The notes beneath the pieces were generated by a model. It worked only from the letters and a program-made list of their open reading frames with translations, had not been told where the DNA came from and did not search any database. Made by a program: the position numbers and the translations under genes. A stretch of DNA of 29,510 nucleotides from Salisapilia sapeloensis (taxonomy: Eukaryota; Oomycota; Peronosporomycetes; Peronosporales; Salisapiliaceae), in assembly GCA_023334545.1 (NCBI GenBank), contig JAADVB010000227.1, positions 1 through 29,510 of the forward strand, given 5' to 3'. Shown here piece by piece: positions 27,001 through 29,510 of the stretch (positions are counted from its first letter, which is position 1; the number at the start of each line of letters is the position of its first letter).

Positions 27001-28986
27001 ATGGAAGAGACGGCGATCAACATCGGATATGCCTGCCGTCTCTTGCATAACGGTCTGCAGCGTCACGTCATTAACAGTGCGTCATACGAGACCAAGGCGC
27101 GTATTCTAAAGGAGCTAGACCGAGTCTTTCATGCTGTGCATGATGATCCGGAGGGAGACGGACATGCGTTGGTGATTGACGGCGCGAGTCTCAATCTTAT
27201 TCTCCCGGACCCGTTGCTGAACTTGCATTTGTTGCGTCTAGCACTTCTATGCAAAGTGGTGATTGCTTGTCGCGTGTCGCCACAGCAAAAGGCTCAGCTA
27301 GTGGAACTCGTCAAGGTGAATGTCGAGACATCGCATACGTTGGCGATTGGAGACGGCGCGAACGATGTGCCGATGATCCAAGCAGCACATGTCGGTGTGG
27401 GCATCAGTGGACAGGAAGGCATGCAGGCTGTGAACACGTCGGACTTTGCGCTGGCTCAGTTCCGGTTCCTCGCTCCGCTCTTGCTGACGCATGGTAGATG
27501 GAACTATGATCGCATCGCTGCTTTGGTCGTGTATACGTTCTACAAGAACGTTGCGTACTGCCTGTCCTTGTTCTGGTACACGCTGGCCCAATCCGGATAC
27601 TCTGGTACGATGGTCTACACAGCATTCATCCAGCAAGGTTACAACCTGTTCTTCACCTCTTTTCCCATTGTCATCTTGGCTGTGTTCGACAAGGACGTAC
27701 CGAGACAATCGACGCTTGATTTTCCTGTCTTATACCATCACCAGGCACGTGAGAGGAGTGAGTTCACGTACGCCAAGTTCTGGTACTGGATCGTCATGGG
27801 CTTTATCGACTCGGTGCTCATCTACTTTGTCTTCCTCGGAGCATCATATACGATCACTGGAGACGGAGGGACGATGCCATTCGAAGTGCTGCAGTCTACA
27901 GCATGGACTGTCCTCTGTATCGCCGTGAACGCACGTTTCTGTGTAATGGTCCGATCGTGGGATCAGCTGGAAATGTGGGGACTTCTCGTCTCGGTCCTCT
28001 TCATCTATCTCGCCCAGTGGCTCGTGGATGAACTTCCGCTCGGGTATGAGACTGGATCCTTCCCGTGGGTCTTTGGATCAGCAGAGTTCTGGATGGGTCA
28101 AATACTCGCTGTTGCTGTCATCTTGGCGAAAGACGTCTTTATCGAAACGTACCTCTGTCGCTTCCGACCTTCCTACTTGGACTTAGTTCGAGAGACGACG
28201 TTGGCGAGTGACCGGAAGATTCAGAAGAGTTTTCAGGACGTCAAAGCCACTGACAATGACGATTCGATTGATTACGTACGTCAGGAGACACCTGCAAACG
28301 CACAGCAGGAAGCAGTTCTGAGAGACGAGGAGAACCAGATGTCTCCTGTAGAAGGACATGAGGCAGCCATACAACGACTGAAGGACGTCCGACCTCCACA
28401 ACCTTCGTTCCTCACGACGGAATTAGCTTCGATGATGGACTACCGAGAGCGTCGGATGCATGAAGCTGCTCCTGTGCCTCGATCAGCACCGAGAAGAGCC
28501 CCGTTGTATCGCGGCTTTGCCTTCGAACAGCCGGCGCAAGTGTTCGACTGGATCTTGTCGGGACCTCAGTCGAGAAAGCAGACAGTGGACGCCACTGTAC
28601 GACAGCGTATTCTTAATTCCGATGATCCGGTCATCTTTGAGAATGAACGTTATCAACCGTTTTGTGGATTCGGAAGCACCTATCCAGGGTACTTGCTCCC
28701 TACGGACCGAAGTCGATGGAGTGATCGCTCTGGTAAGATCAGCGCCATGGCGATCCCGTTGATGGGTCTCGAGTTGGATCTGGATGTGCCTGGAGCGGAT
28801 AGCGACGGATGGATATACGCGAAGGACTTTAAACTCTTCAACGTCAACAAGGTGGAACCGCCGACGGGAGGCATTGGCGGCATCCCGCCTGGACTTGTGC
28901 GCAGACGGCAGTGGAAACTGTCGGACGAGTATCGAGAGAAACTGCGCGATAGTCGCGCGTCAAGTGTGCGGCATACGGTAGTGTAG
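24022..28986 (+). CDS. P4-type ATPase (phospholipid flippase)
   Basis: An intronless gene of 1,654 residues. P4-ATPases move phospholipids from the outer to the cytoplasmic leaflet, usually with a CDC50 partner. The cytoplasmic N-terminus of about 285 residues is Arg/Ser/Pro-rich and includes TPQTPRTPRTPRTPSRTP (125-142), likely phosphorylation sites. The P4 N-terminal motif follows (NEIHTYQYTWWSFVPVFLYLQFSK region) with TM1-2. The actuator domain has DGET (433-436). The TM4 motif is PITL (621-624; P4 members usually have PISL). The phosphorylated aspartate is D674 in FSDKTGTLT. The nucleotide domain includes SSPDEQALVCGAKYVGFEF and KGADSAL, and the hinge is GDGANDVPMIQ (D1111, D1115). Six C-terminal membrane segments follow, then a tail of about 270 residues. 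All catalytic motifs are intact. It is longer than typical P4 pumps (about 1,100-1,400 residues) because of its two tails. Confidence 0.95.
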   Translation: MAKGNGLPFSLTKDTKPPRNNSRLRQTIASPSPFGSGSSFTSVTNADARSQEQRALAFARHQTVETLPQVPPEARLHPLQPSRDLFRTYTESDLNALRTNYYTTGEGSTSDYNRHVGDDYNGPLTPQTPRTPRTPRTPSRTPSSAAIRRRVSNWGYRVFTRPLPRSLRWHANGRNYTRYMTRGNTASLQTRLRKKREPSFNEADEGPGLSASVEDPALVPQRSMSSSVLSMEAWFNSAAETMGYEVKGESSRIVSINGGGPADFKDTEPVVEAPEEEEEEEFASNEIHTYQYTWWSFVPVFLYLQFSKTANLYFLLIGILQLIPSISPTEGVPLQFIPLTIVTVIDALFAAYEDYKRHEADDEANSTKTVAFNRFSSQFETCEWRDLKVGDFIRLENHETVPADVLILAVTPAEGSNAGGAAGVCYVETKNLDGETNLKLREAPSKLSHAMFLNEENADKVGFGYVESEAPNGDINKYSGTMYLDGFRDDDLLSGLENGKERQGMGLNLKNMLLRGSRVRNTKQVYALVVNTGVDCKIMRSSGDGFAVKVSSIDEMTNRQVIMVVILLVIICLIGAIGNQLWSWDDMGASEKSHEMLDDKLTQTAIGAFVYWFTMLASMVPITLYVCITLVKALQGKFMQMDLDMYDPASDSPMLVRNMQLNEQLGQISHVFSDKTGTLTCNIMEFRKCSINGVKYGKGTTAIGRAARMRDDFVGDPVSEEEDDDLDVKEMVENVNFKDASFWQHIGGQSTQSTYIRDFFLHLALCHGVLIEEDEEKHEIKYSASSPDEQALVCGAKYVGFEFVKREPGSVWVKNPEGQVEIYEVLEVFEFDSARKRMTIVVQRRRKDTELRQMTSSDDDEGDEVLILTKGADSALVPRLQSGEEEHVKKTLDHLEAFARDGLRTLVVCSKKLTHYQWQAFHVRYRAAIADMNEVGKLNRGEENLISRLQEEMESDLQLLGATAIEDRLQDGVPETMERLAIAGIGVWVLTGDMEETAINIGYACRLLHNGLQRHVINSASYETKARILKELDRVFHAVHDDPEGDGHALVIDGASLNLILPDPLLNLHLLRLALLCKVVIACRVSPQQKAQLVELVKVNVETSHTLAIGDGANDVPMIQAAHVGVGISGQEGMQAVNTSDFALAQFRFLAPLLLTHGRWNYDRIAALVVYTFYKNVAYCLSLFWYTLAQSGYSGTMVYTAFIQQGYNLFFTSFPIVILAVFDKDVPRQSTLDFPVLYHHQARERSEFTYAKFWYWIVMGFIDSVLIYFVFLGASYTITGDGGTMPFEVLQSTAWTVLCIAVNARFCVMVRSWDQLEMWGLLVSVLFIYLAQWLVDELPLGYETGSFPWVFGSAEFWMGQILAVAVILAKDVFIETYLCRFRPSYLDLVRETTLASDRKIQKSFQDVKATDNDDSIDYVRQETPANAQQEAVLRDEENQMSPVEGHEAAIQRLKDVRPPQPSFLTTELASMMDYRERRMHEAAPVPRSAPRRAPLYRGFAFEQPAQVFDWILSGPQSRKQTVDATVRQRILNSDDPVIFENERYQPFCGFGSTYPGYLLPTDRSRWSDRSGKISAMAIPLMGLELDLDVPGADSDGWIYAKDFKLFNVNKVEPPTGGIGGIPPGLVRRRQWKLSDEYREKLRDSRASSVRHTVV
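24394..24447 (+). repeat. Short tandem repeat encoding Thr-Pro-Arg
   Basis: Within the flippase N-terminus, 9-bp units ACACCGAGG, ACGCCTAGA, ACACCGAGG and ACACCCTCT encode a TPR/TPS series (residues 125-142). It is a small in-frame expansion and a candidate for proline-directed phosphorylation. Confidence 0.7.
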
Positions 28987-29345
28987 AAATTGACAAACTG
29001 TATTTACAGCTGAACAAGGACTTTTATCAATTTCCTTTGTATTATTTGAAGATCTATAAGTGTTGAATAAGTGAAGCAGACAGATAGACAGGAGAACAGA
29101 TATCGTGGTAGATACTCCTCTTGAGCGACTACAATTGCAAAAGACTACTGTTAGTTTGTCTACTTGTGTATATATTATAACAAAATGATCCTTTCTGCAA
29201 CAATTACGCAATCAAAATCGTTCCGAGAAGCTACTGACGCAGTAGCTTCAGATACTCGAGCAACATGGTACATTTACGTCACGCGAGGCTTGTAGGCATT
29301 GCAAGATCGTTTTCAAGTCAATCTAGAGACAAACGCAATTCAGCA
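28987..29345. other. Intergenic region between flippase and LisH genes
   Basis: It contains the flippase 3' UTR and the LisH gene's 5' leader. An A/T-rich stretch is at 29020-29220. An in-frame ATG at 29265 lies in its right part (see the LisH gene). No other feature was recognised. Confidence 0.6.
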
Positions 29346-29510
29346 ATGGCATCAGCAGCCTCGCAACGACTCGGTGAGTCCGAGGTATTCGACCTCGTGT
29401 GTGACTACCTTCGCACTCGGCAGTTCTACAAGGCAGAGGAGACGCTGAGGTCGGAGCGAGAGCATGTGGCCAAGCAGAGCGACTCAGAGACGCAGCGGGC
29501 GAACCCGCAG
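29346..29510 (+). CDS. LisH-domain protein, N-terminal fragment
   Basis: The first 55 codons of a gene running off the right edge. Residues about 10-35 (ESEVFDLVCDYLRTRQFYKAEETLRSE) fit a LisH motif: a short helix with conserved Leu, Tyr, Gly/Tyr and Ala/Glu positions that mediates dimerisation. Such N-terminal LisH motifs are found in WD40 proteins (TAF5, SMU1, LIS1) and in other factors; the window is too short to choose. The frame is also open from an ATG at 29265. That start would add 27 residues (MVHLRHARLVGIARSFSSQS...) resembling a mitochondrial presequence. I prefer the ATG at 29346 because LisH proteins normally begin close to the motif, but the choice is open. Confidence 0.75.
   Translation, partial: MASAASQRLGESEVFDLVCDYLRTRQFYKAEETLRSEREHVAKQSDSETQRANPQ

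Overview
This is a protein-coding eukaryotic window, most likely from an oomycete and probably a peronosporalean with fairly low GC, such as a downy mildew. The reasons are: compact genes, many without introns; introns of 44-95 bp with GTATGT/GTACGT-type donors; oomycete-type initiator motifs (YTCANTYY, and once CCATTCC followed by an A/T-rich flank) just upstream of several start codons; and the gene set itself. That set includes an LRR receptor kinase of the tyrosine-kinase-like (TKL) type, a large EF-hand/EML protein, a BK-like potassium channel, an SLC1 transporter and a P4-ATPase. The species call is inference; no marker gene is present.

Layout from left to right. Positions 1-1486 (minus) hold the 5' part of a BK/Slo-like K+ channel cut by the window edge. 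A short 11-bp tandem repeat follows. Two related GNAT acetyltransferases sit tail to tail (1914-2447 plus, 2416-3132 minus) and overlap by 32 bp. A roughly 2.9-kb gene-poor block (3133-6010) contains one small secreted-protein-like ORF whose reading frame continues past stop codons. An SLC1 (EAAT/DAACS) transporter lies at 6061-7656 (plus). A 7.3-kb intronless gene (8045-15340, minus) encodes an EF-hand protein with three EML modules. Upstream of it are a tRNA-like element and a small PX-domain protein that begins with a clear N-myristoylation/palmitoylation motif (15616-16188, minus).

The right half carries a six-exon LRR-TKL receptor kinase (16984-19702, minus) in a divergent arrangement with a four-exon RBM26/27-like RNA-binding protein (20128-21981, plus). 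About 2 kb without a convincing gene follows, then an intronless P4-type flippase (24022-28986, plus) and the first codons of a LisH-domain protein (29346 to the right edge).

No operon logic is expected. Several genes share a membrane or signalling theme: channel, solute carrier, lipid flippase, receptor kinase, acylated PX protein and EF-hand microtubule protein. I see no CRISPR, viral, rRNA or intact tRNA features, and no intact transposon. The strongest observations are: five introns of almost identical length (54-55 bp), all in phase 2, that cut the LRR region into exons of 66, 264 (4 x 66), 129 and 66 bp; a histidine replacing the substrate-selecting arginine in the SLC1 carrier; the MGCKQS lipid anchor on the PX protein; and the loss of S4 arginines in the BK-like channel.
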